Assembly (NCBI GenBank): GCA_907163375.1
Contig: CAJQUW010014405.1
Location: 24,954-88,953 of the forward strand
Length of the DNA stretch: 64,000 nucleotides
Source: Prostheceraeus crozeri
Taxonomy: Eukaryota > Platyhelminthes > Polycladida > Euryleptidae
Reading direction: 5' to 3'
This document shows, in pieces, positions 63,991 to 64,000 of the stretch (the first letter of the stretch is position 1; each line of letters starts with the position of its first letter). The notes beneath the pieces were generated by a model. The model was not told where the DNA came from. It did not search any database and was given only the letters and a program-made list of their open reading frames with translations. The translations under genes and the position numbers were made by a program.

Positions 63991-64000
63991 CATTGTTCAT

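Overview
This is a nuclear genome window from an animal, most likely a marine invertebrate; no host gene pins down the phylum. The evidence is short GT-AG introns, TATA-box promoters, animal-type transposons (Polinton/Maverick, piggyBac, hAT, Penelope-like and LINE remnants) and a tRNA-type RNA polymerase III array. I recognise no intact ordinary host protein gene; nearly all coding capacity belongs to mobile or virus-derived elements.

Layout. (1) 1-10.7 kb: AT-rich DNA with foldback repeats (480-1440; two arms at 4691-5109 and 7674-8150) and LINE scraps. (2) 10,733-30,971: one complete Polinton (adintovirus-like) of 20,239 bp with about 390-bp terminal inverted repeats and a perfect 6-bp target duplication GTAATA. 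Rightward genes are a UBA-RING protein, small unknowns, packaging ATPase, chromodomain integrase, a split minor-capsid-type gene, a basic core protein, major capsid protein and adenain-type protease. Leftward genes are family-B DNA polymerase (broken by one frameshift and cut short), a PC4-like protein overlapping a TATA-binding-protein-like protein, and an intron-rich gene for a Cys/His coiled-coil protein. A divergent pair of small genes lies near the right end. (3) 31-35.9 kb: flanking DNA with a decayed LINE and small repeats. (4) 35,967-51,728: 43 almost identical 298-bp units, each with a minus-strand tRNA-like gene with A box, B box and TTTT terminator, split by a 3,092-bp piggyBac element in a TTAA site. 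(5) 51.7-55.6 kb: a palindrome, a Penelope-like fragment carrying a 1,071-bp internally deleted hAT element, and more repeats. (6) 55.8-64 kb: a second, older Polinton-like segment in the opposite orientation, with a relative of the coiled-coil gene, two small genes followed by histone-type 3' stem-loops, and a decayed polymerase.

How it fits together. The intact Polinton has replication (PolB), integration (integrase, inverted repeats), morphogenesis (MCP, minor capsid, core protein, protease, ATPase) and apparently transcription functions (TBP-like and PC4-like proteins, with TATA boxes before many genes). Two proteins carry motifs of the adenain cleavage type, matching the encoded protease. 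The most unusual points are the TBP-like protein, the phase-0 intron-rich gene carried by both elements, the three histone-type 3' end modules of the second element, three hairpins with compensating stems at 21.6-21.8 kb, and the very homogeneous tRNA-like array.
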